Assembly: GCF_023065955.2 (NCBI RefSeq)
Contig: NW_026623008.1
Span: forward strand, 23,308,001 to 23,372,000
Length of the DNA: 64,000 nt
From: Ursus arctos
Lineage: Eukaryota > Chordata > Mammalia > Carnivora > Ursidae
Reading direction: 5' to 3'
This document shows, piece after piece, positions 46,735-58,865 of this stretch (the first letter of the stretch is position 1; the number at the start of each line of letters is the position of its first letter). The notes under the pieces are model-generated. The model was not told the origin of the DNA. It searched no databases and worked only from the letters and a program-made list of their open reading frames with translations. The position numbers and the translations under genes are program-made.

Positions 46735-47795
46735 CCTGGAAAAAGAACAAGATGAAGAAAAGTATAAGAAAGTTCATAAGAAAAAGATAAATTAATGAAG
46801 TAGAAGAGAAAGAAATAAAAAGCAGTGGGAAGGATAAAGAAAAACTGCTTTTTTGAATATATTTTGTAAAGTACGGAACCACTAGCAAGCCTGATTAAGA
46901 ACAGAGGTACAGCGCTTGCAGACACAGACCGCGGGAAAAGCGAGCAGCGGTGGGGCCGCCGGGGCTGAGGGAATTTAAAGATCGCATTATGGGAACGCAT
47001 CCGCCGAAGGATGACACTCTATCAAAATATAAATTACCAAATTGACTCAAGAAGGAGAAAAGCTGAACAGACTAATAAACAAAGAAAAGGTCTCTCTCCC
47101 TCCCTTCCCCCCTCCCTCCCTGACTTTCTCTCTCCCACCCTCTCAACTCTCTACCTTTATTCCCACGTTGGCTCCACGCCTGGTGTTACCCAGTCTCTTT
47201 GTGGCCAGCGAGAGACCCACTGGCGACTTCAGAAGCCACCTCCGGGACAGCCTACACCTCAGCCCCTTGTGAAGCAAGAAAAGGGTACCGGCTGTTCTGT
47301 TAATTATTATAGTAATAATAACAACACTAATAAAAACTCCTGGCTGACCGCCCAGCTTGAGTCACAGTGCGGATCAATCACAGGACTGGGTTAGGCTGGG
47401 TCACGCTCCCCGACTCCACAGTTGCAGTGTTGGGACACTGTGACCCACAGCCCCACCCAGCGTGCACGGGAGCAGTTCCCCAGGAGACCAGGAGCCGAGG
47501 GGGGCGGACCGCAGTCCCCGGCAGCCGGCCAGCCCTTGCAGACAATGAAACAGGGAGGAGCCAAGGAGAGCAGGTAATAACCTGGAGAACGGTGTAATGA
47601 ATCATGACCTGGAGCCAGACAAAGCCATGGGATGTAGCTAAAATTGAACTAGATATTATCCCAGATATTATTCACTCACCATTTAACAAATATCTGTGGG
47701 GCACGACCTGGCTCCGGGCTCTGCTCGGAATCAGTAAAGAACAAAGAGACAGAGTATCCAAGAACACCTGTCCGCGTGGAGCTTGTGTTCCCATA
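46735..47795. other. Unclassified stretch, part GC-rich
   Basis: 46735-46900 A-rich. 46905-46990 and 47380-47560 contain CpGs. 47090-47160 is a CT-rich run. No splice-bounded exon found. Confidence 0.35.
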
Positions 47796-47810
47796 AAAAT
47801 ATGACAGAAT

Positions 47811-48008
47811 TTTTTAAAAAGATTTTATTTATTTATTTGAGAGAGAGCGCGCACACGAGGAGGGGGGAGTGACAGGGAGGGGTCAGAGAGGGGGAGGGGG
47901 AGAGGAAGAAGCAGACTCCCTACTGAGCCTTACGGGAGGCTCAATGCCAGGACCCTGGGATCATGACCTGAGCCCAGGGCCAACCCGACTGAGCCACCCA
48001 GGCGCCCC
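47811..48008 (-). repeat. SINEC
   Basis: Duplication aaaatatgacagaat and aaaacacgacagaat. Confidence 0.94.
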
Positions 48009-48209
48009 AAAACACGACAGAATCTAAGTTCCCATCCAGTTCAAAGGTCTTTACTGTAAAATGGAAAACCATGTTTACATATCTTAAGAGATAAAGAAAT
48101 GCAAAACCCATCGCCAACCTGAGTGGGAGTGCAGCCTTCTCTGAGGAAAGAGAATTAGGTGATCTGAGTACCTGGAATCCAGAGAGTAGCCTCCATGAAG
48201 GTTCCCATG

Positions 48210-48335
48210 ATTTAAGCTATGAAGAGGCAGTCTAGAGTAGAGATTAAGCACATGGACTCTCGGTTCAAATCCCAGCTCCACCACTTATCGTCTGAGTGAC
48301 CCTTGAAGACTTAGGATTGCAAGTTGAAATCTTAC
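48210..48335 (+). repeat. MIR
   Basis: ctagagtagagattaagcacatggactctcggttcaaatcccagctccaccacttatcg: the MIR 5' half. Confidence 0.88.
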
Positions 48336-48444
48336 TAAAGTAACGCACAGCATAGGAACATCTAAGGGAGTTTGGGGCTCGCCATATTTATTAATTTCCT
48401 GGATTGATAAGAATTATTTGGTACCTAGAAAGATTCTGTTTGTT

Positions 48445-48649
48445 TGTTTGTTTGTTTTTTAAAGATTTTATTTATTTATTCGACAGAGATAGAGACAGCC
48501 AGCGAGAGAGGGAACACAAGCAAGGGGAGCGGGAGAGGAAGAAGCAGGCTCATAGCGGAGGAGACTGATGTGGGGCTCGATCCCATAACGCTGGGATCAC
48601 GCCCTGAGCCGAAGGCAGACGCTCAACCGCTGTGCCACCCAGGTGCCCC
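48445..48649 (-). repeat. SINEC, young 'tgtcgaataaat' subfamily
   Basis: Perfect duplication agattctgtttgtt (48431-48444 and 48650-48663), with attcgacagagatagagac diagnostic. The tail has expanded as (TTTG)n. Confidence 0.96.
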
Positions 48650-48664
48650 AGATTCTGTTTGTTA

Positions 48665-49600
48665 AGTGAGAAGATTTAAATACTTAAAAAGAAATCAAAT
48701 ACATTTAAATTTATCAACACAGTTCTACGATGTGAAGGTGTTTAGTTAAGGCTGTAAATGGGACCAAACATTTAAAGTCTCCTTAAAAATTATTCTGAAG
48801 ATGCGTTAGGCGTATCAATAGAATAATAAGATTTGTGAGTTGAACATCAAAGTCCGAGAAGAACTGAGGTTTTTGGATTTGTAATTTTAATAAATTGACT
48901 CCATTTTTAAAACCAAAAATAAACCTTCTTAAAGTCTTCTCTGCAGACAAAAATTATCCTCAAGGGCACCAAGGAACAGTATCAGTGTTCCTTCCGGGGA
49001 CAGCTGCTTCTTAGGGGAGAAGCAATCAGAGCCCCAAACAAGCTACCTTTCTGGGGAGGCTGGTGTTGGGGAATGGCAGTGGGGGGTGGGGGGGACTGGA
49101 CCGGGAGAGGAGATGGTCATCTAGCTGGGGTGGGAATTGAGAGTGAAGGGCTGGGTCTTTAAGGCATCTGGAGGTGTAGGTGAGACACGTGAGAGGAGAA
49201 GGAGGCAGCTTCAGATGGGAGTGCTGTTCGTGAACTCCCTTTAACTCTGTTCAGGACGCGCCACGAAAAATGTGAACTGCTCTTCACTGTGGTCACTGAA
49301 CAGTCTTTCTTCCAACACAATCCCAGGCCAGAGGGACCACGCGGGGCCTTGGTTTAAGAGAATCCAAGGTGTCCAGGCAGCTAGCTGACTGTTGGGAAGG
49401 TCCCAGCAGCTCTGTCCCTGGCAAGGGGTGTGAAATCTGCAAGGCACATGGGGTGTGGGTACTAGGAAGGGGGGCGCTGCTGTAGGCAGAGATCATCTCT
49501 GAGGCTTGTCCTCAGGTGGGAAGGAGCCACCCTCGGACCATCCTTCTTTGGCCTGGTTCCTGGTTCACCGAGTAGCTTTCTGGGTTTTGTTTTGTTCTGT
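48665..49600. other. Unclassified stretch
   Basis: AT-rich to 48960, then mixed and G-rich around 49080. No gene or named repeat. Confidence 0.35.
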
Positions 49601-49609
49601 TTTTCAACT

Positions 49610-49770
49610 TCTATCTATTTAGTGTCTACTGTGTGCCAGTCATCATTCTCTATTCCATACACAACCATCTTGTTAAATTCTCATAAGAACTCTGGGTGGG
49701 GGTGGGAGCCCAGGGTCACCTAGCTGGTTAGTCTAGCCCTAGAGCCCAAACTCAACCACGATTCTACACT
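49610..49770 (-). repeat. L2/MIR-like fragment
   Basis: ttagtgtctactgtgtgccagtcatcattctc, then cagggtcacctagctggttag and agcccaaactcaacc. Confidence 0.65.
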
Positions 49771-49879
49771 GCCTTCCATTGACAGAGTTTGCTTCCCAGA
49801 GACCTTGGTACCGGGCTTAACAAGGGCAGTCCTAGCAGATCTTAGTCTCCTCAGGTATAACGGGGAAAATGCAGCCTAC

Positions 49880-50520
49880 ACATTGGGTGGTTACATCCAG
49901 CCACAGGGACAACTGTTGGATAAAGAAGGAAATATCTCTGGTTTTCTTTAGGAAGACCCTGTGCCCCAAACTCAAGGATAGTGCAGATAGTGCAGAAAAG
50001 GAAAAGAATAGACCAACCTTGCTCATTCATAGTGATACAAAACTCCTGAATAAAATTGTGGCAGAATGAGAAACGTGATATTTCTTGTACAACTGGGTTT
50101 ATAGACTGAGTTCATACTCTTTAAAAAATATGAACAGAGAGAACCTAATAGTGTATTAGGACAGAAATATGCCATGAACAAGTGGTATTTATTACAGGAA
50201 TGTTAAAATAGTTCAATACTAATAAACCTATTAATATAATTTATTGTAGAAAATAGACAATAATAATTATTTAAAAGAAAAATATACCATGACCAAGTGG
50301 TAGTCTGTACAGAATAAAAAGATAGATCAATATGAGAAAATCTATTAATATAATTTATCTTATTAATAAGTAGAAAAAGAAAGCCATACAATATTATTAA
50401 AAGATAATGGGATTGCATTTCATCAATTTAATATCTATAACTACGTTTTACAAATCTTAATAAAATAAAAGTGGTCTTTTCTTATGATTATTGTTTTCAA
50501 AGATCTCTAACTTTAAGCAT
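49880..50520 (+). repeat. L1 ORF2 fragment with an internal partial duplication
   Basis: cttgctcattcatagtgatacaaaactcctgaataaaatt leads into L1 ORF2. The unit atgccatgaacaagtggtatttattac ... ctattaatataattta (50167-50247) recurs diverged at 50282-50362. Confidence 0.75.
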
Positions 50521-50548
50521 CATGCTTCACATTGAAACTCTAGAAATA

Positions 50549-50766
50549 GGGGCGCCTGGGTGGTACAGTTGTTAAGCGTCTGCCTTCGGCTCAGGGCATG
50601 ATCCCAGCGTTCTGGGATCGAGCCCCACATCAGGCTCCTCTGCTAGGAGCCTGCTTCTTCCTCTCCCACTCCCCCTGCTTGTGTTCCCTCTCTCGCTGGA
50701 TGTCTCTTTCTGTCAAATTAATAAATAAAATCTTTTTTAAAAATTAAAAAAATAAATTAAAAAAAA
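50549..50766 (+). repeat. SINEC
   Basis: Flanks gaaactctagaaat and gaaactctacaagt. Near-consensus body. Confidence 0.94.
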
Positions 50767-50789
50767 GAAACTCTACAAGTAGTTCCGTT

Positions 50790-51060
50790 AGATAAAGAAT
50801 AATCAAGGATCCTTAGCACCGTGCTTACTTAACAGTTCTGAACGTTCTAGTTGATTTAATTAAGGAAACACATTAAAAGGTGTAAATATTAGAGAGAAGG
50901 AGGCAAAATAATCATTATTTAAAACCAGTATGATTATATATCTGGAAATCTCCCCAAAATCCATTAACAATATTAAGTGAGTCCAAGAATGTGGCCCATT
51001 ACAAAATCAATACACAAAAATCAATAGCGTTCCCATCAAACAGTAAAAAGCAGAGAAGTC
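50790..51060 (+). repeat. L1 ORF2 fragment
   Basis: tgattatatatctggaaatctccccaaaatcc ... acaaaatcaatacacaaaaatcaatagcgttcc is the L1 reverse-transcriptase downstream part. Confidence 0.85.
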
Positions 51061-51118
51061 TTGTTCGGATGCTGTGCTTGCTTAGAAAAATATGTGGTTT
51101 TTGGGGTTTGAGTGTTTT

Positions 51119-51249
51119 GTTTTTTTTTTTAAGTAGGCTCCACACCCTGCATGGAGCCCTATATGGGACTTGAACTCATGACCCTGAGATCAAGACCTGA
51201 GCTGAGATCAAAAGTTGGAACTTCACAGATGGAGCCACCCAGACTCCCT
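51119..51249 (-). repeat. Old SINEC
   Basis: cttgaactcatgaccctgagatcaagacctgagctgagatc, head ending atggagccacccag. Confidence 0.9.
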
Positions 51250-51254
51250 GAAGA

Positions 51255-52290
51255 TACGTTCTTGCTTAACCGGCTTGGAGGAGCTGGCGGATACGACAGC
51301 GAAGTGTTTCAGTTAGGAACTGATCCAAGCAGCAGGTAAGACAGCTAACGAGACTTCACGGAGTCAGGATACTTTATTTTGGCTGCGGTGTCCTTATGGT
51401 GGCTCCTTGTGTCTCCCACCCCGCCATTCTGCTACTCCCGTGCCACAGTCACAGTAAGGAAGAAGGGGGAATGCACATCGAAAACACAGCGAGCAGCGTC
51501 TTCCGCGTGGGGGGTAAAGTCACCAAGCCACACTTTGGCGTCACCACTACGGAGCCTTGATTAGAAAGGGGGAAAACATGCTTACGAGCTTTGAAAGTCA
51601 GCTGATTAGAGAAAAAACAGAGGCAAGCTTTGGAGAAACCCTATATCTTCAAGGTTCCCCTCCACGTCTGCGTCTACTAGGGGGGCAGCCCTTAACTTCA
51701 CCCCTGGCTCCCAGAGAGTATAGGATATGGCACCTTGCAGGGACATTGGCCTTCTCAGGATGGGCGGTGGCAGGGGGCAGCGTTCTCCAAGAGCCCTCCC
51801 AGTGGGAGTTAATGCCATCTGGAAACAGTAGTTTACTTATTAGTTTGGGGACCCCTGTACTGGCAAACTGGCTCTAATTTTTTTTTTTTTATTTAAAAAG
51901 CCATTCTGATGTGCAGCATTCTCTGATTTCCATGGTATAAATACTCCCGGTGTGGCCAATTTCAAGCTACCTCGGTACAGCAACCAGCTCACCGAATTCC
52001 TGAATGTTTAACAAGCCGCTCTTAGGAGCCCGCCCACGCTAACTCGGGGCTGCCACTCCGAGGAGCCCTTCTTTGGGGACTCCCAGAAATAACTGGAGGG
52101 TCCCTTGGAGGAGAGACTGAGTGAGGACTCGCCAACGTGTGGATGGGGTGTTAAGTCATTACAAGTTGAGAATGGAAAGGCAACCAGGCAATTAAACCCA
52201 ACTTCGTAGTAACAAGCTGATGAGGTTAGATACTTCGGCTGCATTTGCGTTAAAATCTTTTAATGCGCATCTCATTGTAAAAGTGACCAC
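51255..52290. other. Unclassified stretch with scattered CpGs
   Basis: 51280-51560 and 52015-52140 keep several CpGs. No open frame with splice signals and no repeat I can name. Confidence 0.35.
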
Positions 52291-52294
52291 AGTG

Positions 52295-53010
52295 CAGATC
52301 TAGCCATCCGGCAGGTGTTTATGGAGAACCTCCTCCTTGCCAGGGATGGTTTGAGACACTAGGGATGAATACAGTGAATAAAATAAAGTCCTTGTCCTCA
52401 TGGAGTTTACACTGCAGTACATAGGAAATGGTGTCAGGTAGTTAACAGCTGGTATGAAGACCGCTGAAACAGAGAAGGGAGTAGAGTGATAGGACTTTAT
52501 TTGAGAGAAGGCATTGGGGGAAGCCCTTGCTGATTAATTAACGTTTGAGCAGAGGTGGGAGTGAAGTGAGGGAGGGAGCCGGGCTCCGTCTAGGGGGAGC
52601 ACTGCTGCAGAAGCGAGAGGAAAGTCCCTGAGAGGGAGCCGCAGGATCCCAGAAGAGCTTCCGGAGCTCAGTGAACAGGGGCAGTGTGGCTTGGAATGAA
52701 GTTAGAGACGTAGGTAGAAGCCACATCGAGTATACTAGGTTTAGAGTTTGCATGTTATTCTAAATGTGATGAGCAGACATTGGAGCGTTCTGAGCAGGGA
52801 AATAACAGTATCTCCTTTGCATTATAAAAGGATATTGTGTCAACGTCATGTGGGTGGTAAGAGAGGAAGCAGAGGGCCCAATTAGGAAGCTATTGCTACA
52901 CTTGGGTGGGGGGGGGGAGATGATGGTGGTTTGAGCTAAATTAGTAGAAGTGGAGGAAGTAAGAAGTGGTTAGATTGAAATAGAGTTTACAAGACTTAAC
53001 AAAGAACAGG
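52295..53010 (+). repeat. L2-type LINE, long fragment
   Basis: gtttatggagaacctcctccttgccagg ... gtccttgtcctcatggagtttacactgcag ... gtgatgagcagacattggagcgttctgagcaggg ... ggaagctattgctacac ... gatgatggtggtttgagctaaattagtagaagtgg: consistent colinear L2-type text. Confidence 0.75.
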
Positions 53011-53199
53011 ATATGAGATGAAGGAAAAAGACGATGAATCTCAGAAAACTCCAGTATTTCCGTACTTCCTGTCCGAATTTGGGGACTGCTAGGGAACAGC
53101 AGGTCTGGGGTAGGAAGAACTAAGAGTTCAGTGAATGATGATAGGTCTTTCTTTTGTCTTCATTCTTGAAGGATATATTTGATGGATGAGTTCTGAACT

Positions 53200-54190
53200 A
53201 TTTTTTTCATCATATTAGACATGCAGAAGAAAAACAACCATAAAGGTGACATTTTCAGACAGAGAAAAACTGAAACGGTGTGCCACTAGCAGATCTAAAC
53301 ACTCTAAAGACATTCTGAGTATTTTATCTCAGGCAGATAGAAAATGATCCCGAGAAGAAAATCTAAATGAATATTGAATGTAAATAGTAACAGCAATAAT
53401 AATGTTAATAATAATAGTAGTACCTTGAAGTTTCAAACCTAAATATCTCAGTCAAAAGGCAAAGACTGCCAGAGTGAACAATAAAAGTCCAATTATATAT
53501 GTATTGTCTCCAGGAGATACATTTAAACTATAAATATATAAAAAAAGATTGAGAGTAAGAAGGTAGAAAAAGCATGTTATGCAAATACTAAACAAAAGAA
53601 AGCCGACATAGCTAGGCTAGTTACAGAATACAATACACTTTAAAGCTGAAAACATTTCACAATGGGGCATGGGAGTCATTTCATAATGGTAAAAATTTCA
53701 GTTAAGACGATAAAACAATGCTAAATTCATATGTACCTAATAACATGCTTTTGAAAGGTATAAAGCCACAAAATGGCAGAAGGAAAAACAGACACGTCAA
53801 CCTATCATTGCAGGAGATTTCAACATATCCTTTTCAGTGATTGTTAGGACAAGCAGACAAAAAACAGTAAGAACGGAGAAGATTTAATGATTAACAAGCC
53901 TGACCTAGCAGACATTTGTAGAACACGGTATCCAACGAACTGTAGAATTCACGTTCTTTTTTAGGACACGTGGAGCATTTACAGAAATGACCCGTATCCT
54001 GGGCCATTAAGCAAGTCTGAACAAATGTCAAAGTTTTGAAATCATATCGAATATGTTTTCAGAGCACAGTGAATTTATGTTAGAAATTAATAAAGAAACG
54101 GTAACCAGATGCCCTATGTATTTGGAAATTAAGAATTATGCTTCTAAATAATTCATGTTATTCGTTGACTTACATAAAACCATAATGAAA
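53200..54190 (+). repeat. L1 ORF2 5' (endonuclease region) fragment
   Basis: Sense L1 with phrases such as attggagagt-like agattgagagtaagaaggtagaaaaagcatgttatgcaaatac and gacacgtcaacctatcattgcaggagatttcaacat. Multiple frameshifts. Confidence 0.75.
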
Positions 54191-54405
54191 ATGTCTTCTG
54201 AGGGTTAGAAAGAAAAATAAGATTGTGAAATATATATGCAACAATGGCATACAAGTTGGAGGCTAGTTATTGGAGTTAAGGTGTTTTAAGGTTGTTGCAA
54301 AGTTCAGGGGAAGAAAAGGCATTGATTAATTTTAGACTTTGATAAGTCAGCAAGGTGAAATCACAAGGGTAACTACGAAAAGAATAGGAACAGAAAGTAT
54401 TTCTT

Positions 54406-54580
54406 TTTTTTTTAAGATTTTATTTACTTAGAGAGACAGAATGAGAGAGGGGTGAGGGACAGAAGGAGAAGCAGACTCCCCACTGAGCAGGGAGCCCAAT
54501 GCGAGCTCGATCCCAGGACTCCGAGATCATGACCTGAGTTGAAGGCAGACGCTTAACCGACTGAGCCACCCAGGTGCTTC
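54406..54580 (-). repeat. SINEC, perfect 19-bp duplication
   Basis: ggaacagaaagtatttctt at 54387-54405 and 54581-54599 is identical, the longest duplication in the window. Confidence 0.97.
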
Positions 54581-54719
54581 GGAACAGAAAGTATTTCTTC
54601 CAAACTGGTAGAAGGGGGGAAAAAAACAAGACAAAACAATAGACCTCTCCTAATTGGTAGAAGAAGTGAACACAACTATTAATAATGATACATAAGATTT
54701 GAATACATGGGGACATCCT

Positions 54720-55240
54720 CGTGGATGGTGAAAATGCTGTTTATTTCTAGCTGTATCTGGGGACTGGGCGGGAAGGTGAGGTGGTGTGGGAAGACTTAGT
54801 TCCCAGCAGAAGCCCGGCCCTGGGAATACTGGTATCAAGATGTAGCAGACACTGTTGACTCCCCCAACCTCACCTCTCAGACTGATCGTCTCAGTCTGCT
54901 CCAGTGAGCTTCCACTTTCTGCATCTCATTACCTGAAGGCTTTTCCCAAAGTTGCAAAAGACCTCTCTGCCCTGAGAGTGACTGACAGGGGAGGTATATA
55001 AATACCCCAGCTCCCTCACCCCCTGCTGAAATCACCCTGTGACATTCTCCAGAGTTTTCCCACGGACTTGAGCTCTGGTTGCCCAGAGTAGTAGCTGGTG
55101 AGAACATACCCTTTCCTGGGTCATTTCCCCACCCCACCCCCTTCTGGTGTTTCCGGCACTTCCTGAAAACCTGTGTTCACTTAAATCCATGTCTCAAGGT
55201 CTGCTTCTGGGGGAAGCAGGTCCTGCGTTAGAAAGAGGCT
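54720..55240 (+). repeat. LTR-like relic, family uncertain
   Basis: A TATA-like gaggtatataaatacccc lies mid-element, and the end (cacttaaatccatgtctcaaggtctgcttctggggg) resembles an LTR terminus. No protein-coding remnant was seen. Confidence 0.4.
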
Positions 55241-55699
55241 ACTGGAAAATGGCTACTGGAAGCAAGAGCCATCGCTTAGTGGCTGCTGTTCCCAAGGAAG
55301 CTGTGGACCTGAACCCACGGGAGGACCCTCTCTGTTTGACAGGAAAGCACAAGACTTAGGGCTGGGCTGGACCGCCTGGAGGCCTCCGCTGGTGAGAAGA
55401 CCCAGAGAGCCCAGTGTGCTCTCTTGGGGCAGCAAGGACAACAGACAGCTCTGCTTCTCAAGGGCACAGGCTTTAGGCTCCGCTCACCAACAGAGGCGGC
55501 CCAGATCTAAGACTTTCTGGACAGTCCCCAGGGAAGACTGGGTGTCTTGTTGGCAAGTACATAGACTTTCTCAAGGGGAAATGGATCCAGGACTTTTGGG
55601 GCTCCATTTATGTTTCAAAAGCGCTGGATGAGGGACCTTCCAGGCTCCTGGCCCACAAACCCTTTCATCCTGCGGCTGCAACAAAGGGAATTTCAGGAA

Positions 55700-55905
55700 C
55701 CCTATTTCAGTAGTTAGGACACAGCACGACTGAGAGGAAAGAGGGTGAGCTGTAGAAGGGGCAGAGCTCCATTCAAATCCCGGTGTGAATGAGGCAGACA
55801 GACGGCTTAACCTCTGTGAACTGCAGTTTGCTCACCCAAGAGACAGGGATTATAACTGTATTACCTTACAGGACTCTTGTGACGATTAAGTTAAATAATG
55901 CTTAT
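55700..55905 (+). repeat. MIR
   Basis: ttcaaatcccggtgtgaatgagg ... taacctctgtgaactgcagtttgctcacccaagagacagggattataactgtattaccttacagg. Confidence 0.85.
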
Positions 55906-55909
55906 AACG

Positions 55910-56107
55910 GGGGGCGCCTGGGTGGCACAGCGGTTAAGGGTCTGCCTTCGGCTCAGGGCGTGATCCTGGCGTTGTGGGATCGAGCCCCACATCGGGCTCC
56001 TCTGCTATGAGCCTGCTTCTTCCTCTCCCACTCCCCCTGCTTGTGTTCCCTCTCTCGCTGGCTGTCTCTATCTCTGTTGAATAAATAAATAAATAAGTCT
56101 TTAAAAA
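55910..56107 (+). repeat. SINEC, young 'tctgttgaataaat' form
   Basis: Duplication aaataatgcttataacg and aaataatgcttgtaacg. It interrupts the MIR. Confidence 0.95.
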
Positions 56108-56204
56108 AAATAATGCTTGTAACGTGCTTGGCGAGTATCTCTGGGACATAGAAAGTAATCAATAAATTGTACCATAATTATTGTATTTGCCACAGCTTGC
56201 TTAA

Positions 56205-56360
56205 TTTTTTTTTTTAAGATTTTGTGTATTTATTTGACAGACAGAGAGAGGACAAGCAGGGGGAGAGGGAGAAGCAGGCTCCCGCTGAGCAGGATGCTGG
56301 GATCAAGACCTGAGCCCAAGGCAGATGCTTAACTGACTGACTGAGCCACCCAGGCGCCCC
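56205..56360 (-). repeat. SINEC, tail-to-tail with previous
   Basis: Minus copy with a middle deletion (ctcccgctgagcaggatgctggg). Confidence 0.92.
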
Positions 56361-56364
56361 TCCG

Positions 56365-56640
56365 AAAGCTCGTTTATAATAACAAAAGAGAATGGAAACA
56401 ACCAGATGTCTATTGCAGGGGGGCGGGGGGGGGGTGGATATTGGTTAAATAAAGATGTTACATCCAGACATACAGTGGGATTCTGGGCAGCTATTAAACA
56501 TTATGATGCAAATCTGTACTTGTTAATGTGGAAAACTGTTCCTGTACATGGTCCCCCACTTTACCATTATGGGAAAGAGATACTCATTCAGTAGAAACTA
56601 TATTTCACAATTTTAGATTCTGATCTTTTCCTGGGCTAGC
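56365..56640 (+). repeat. L1M 3' fragment with G-rich tract
   Basis: aatggaaacaaccagatgtctattgcagg ... ggttaaataaagatgttacatccagac ... ctgggcagctattaaacattatgatg. A run of about 13 G interrupted once sits at 56418-56435. Confidence 0.7.
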
Positions 56641-56990
56641 GATACGCGGTCCTGTACTTCCTTGTGACGCTGGCAGCCACAGCTCCCAGTCAGCCGCCAC
56701 CATCAGGAGGGTAAACAAGCAGGACCTTTACAACCGTTCTGCACCCTACAAACACCCTGCTTTTCGCTTTCAGCACACCGTTCAATCAATGACAGGAGAG
56801 AGTCCACGCTTCATTATAAAATGGGCTTTGGGTCAGATGACTTTGCCCGACCGTAGGCTACACCTGTGTTCTGAGCATGCGTCAGTTAGACTGAGCTCAG
56901 CGATGATTCTGTAGGTCAGGTGTGTTCAGTGTTTTCAGCTTAACGATATTTTCAACTTACAGTGGGATTTGGGGGATGTATCCCCATCTT

Positions 56991-57102
56991 TTTAAAAAAA
57001 TATTTTATTTTTAAGTCATCTTTACATTCCACATGGGGCTCAAACGCACAACCCCGAGATCAAGAGTCACGTGCTCCACCAACTGAGTCAGCCGGGCGCC
57101 CT
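56991..57102 (-). repeat. Old SINEC
   Basis: ggggctcaaacgcacaaccccgagatcaagagtcacgtgctccaccaactgag. Confidence 0.92.
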
Positions 57103-57134
57103 GGGGTTGTAACCGCATCTTAAATCAAGAAAGA

Positions 57135-57640
57135 TCTGTATTTATCATTTCATAGAGCAAAAAAGCAGGTTACATCTCGGCATATATACATTGATCTGAT
57201 TTTATGTGTAAGCCCACTTTGGAGAACTGTATATAGACGTCTGTGGAATTCTATGCGTAAGTGCTTAGAAAGATGTTTGGAATGAGATACGGGAAACCAT
57301 TAACACTGGTTATCGCTGCAGGTGAGGACATGAGTAGAGGGTTTTTTTCTTTCTGCTTATCTGTATTTCATTATTATTATTATATATTATAATGATCAAG
57401 GTGAGAGGGGCAGAGGGAGAGGGAGAGAATCTTAAGCAGGCATCACACCCCACACGGAGCCTGACATGGGGCTTGATCCCACGACCCTGAGATCACGACC
57501 CGAGCCGAAATCAAGAGTCAGACTCTTAACCCACTGAGCCACCCAGGTGCCCCTGCTTATCTGTATTTTAATCTTTTAAATAATTACTGCATGTGATATA
57601 TGTAACAAAAATAATAATAAAGGAAAAGATAAAACTGTGT
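57135..57640 (+). repeat. L1ME-type 3' end, split by a SINE
   Basis: gtgcttagaaagatgtttggaatgagatacgggaaaccattaacactggttatc ... ctgcttatctgtattttaatc: an old L1 terminus. Confidence 0.7.
57369..57552 (-). repeat. SINEC
   Basis: Perfect 16-bp duplication ctgcttatctgtattt (57353-57368 and 57553-57568). Confidence 0.96.
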
Positions 57641-57744
57641 GGTCCAGAAGAAGAAATCCAAGTGAGGTGGGCTCGACACAAAGCAGAGCGAAAAAGGGAT
57701 GAGGGTTTTGGGTTTTTTCCAAATGAAAGGGAAGCCTGATAAAG

Positions 57745-58207
57745 CTTTTTTTTACTGTGATAAAATATACATAAAATTTACCATTTTAGCCATTTTAGAA
57801 GTACACTTCAGTGACATTAAGCATCTTCACATTGTTGTGCCATCGACACTGTCACCCGTGTCCAGAACTCTGTCATTTTCTCAAACTGAAACTGTCCCCA
57901 CTAAATACTAACTCCCTGTTCCCTTGTCCCTTCAGCCCCCGCAGCCCCCAGTCCACTTTCTGTCTCCATGAATTTGACCGCTCTGGGTCCTCCTAGAAGT
58001 AGACGTGTACATTCTTTGTCCTTTCATGTCTGGCTTATTTCACATAGCATAACGGGTCACAATTCCCTGCTTTTTCAAGGCTGGATAATATTCCATTGCA
58101 TGGCCATGCACTTTGCTTATCCATCTATCTGTTGGTGGACATAGGGGTTGTTTCCACCTTTTGGCTACTGGGACTACTGCTGCTATGGACAGCCGTGCTT
58201 TACAAGA
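57745..58207 (-). repeat. L1M 3' UTR, antisense
   Basis: actgtgataaaatatacataaaatttaccattttagcc ... ggcttatttcacatagcataac ... ggataatattccattgcatgg: complete antisense L1 terminus text. Confidence 0.9.
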
Positions 58208-58591
58208 TTTCATTTTATTTATATATTGGGTGGGAGACGGAGGGAGAGGGAGAGGATTTTTTTTTTTTAAGATTTTTTATTTATTTATTTGACAGAGATA
58301 GAGACAGCCAGCGAGACAGGGAACACAAGCAGGGGAGTGGGAGAGGAAGAAGCAGGCTTACAGCAGAAGAGCCTGATGTGGGGCTCGATCCCAGAAAGCC
58401 GGGATCACGCCCTGAGCCGAAGGCAGACGCCTAACCGCTGTGCCACCCAGGCGCCCCAAGGGAGAGGATCTTAAGCAGGCTCCACACCCAGTGCAGAGCC
58501 GACGCGGGGCTCGAGCCCACGACCCTGCGATCATGACCTGAGCTGAGATCAAGAGTCGGATGCTTAACCAACTGAGCCACCCAGGCGCCCC
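58208..58591 (-). repeat. Older SINEC split by a younger SINEC
   Basis: Outer copy: tail side 58208-58257 and body plus head 58459-58591 (cacgaccctgcgatcatgacctgagctgagatc ... gagccacccaggcgcccc). Confidence 0.93.
58258..58458 (-). repeat. Young SINEC nested in an older one
   Basis: Flanked by agggagaggat (58247-58257 and 58459-58469), copied from the body of the host SINE. Confidence 0.95.
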
Positions 58592-58689
58592 TGTCTTACC
58601 GGATTCTAAATAAAAGTCACCATCCATCGGTCTCTGTCTGGCTTCTCTCCAATTGCTGATTAGGTTGAGATTCGGCTAACGTTCAGCAG

Positions 58690-58865
58690 GCAGCTGCTGA
58701 GCTCCCAGAACTAGGCTAAGTGCTTGCAATCCACCCCGTTATGTAAATCCTTAAAACAGCTCTGTGAGTGAAGTCAGCCAGTTATTCCCATTTTATAGAA
58801 AAGGATACTCAGGCTGAGAGAGGTCAAAGTCGCTTGTCCAAGGTCACTGTATCAGGATGGGCAAG
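58690..58865 (-). repeat. MIR
   Basis: attcccattttatagaaaaggatactcaggctgagagaggtcaaagtcgcttgtccaaggtcac: inverted MIR. Confidence 0.85.
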
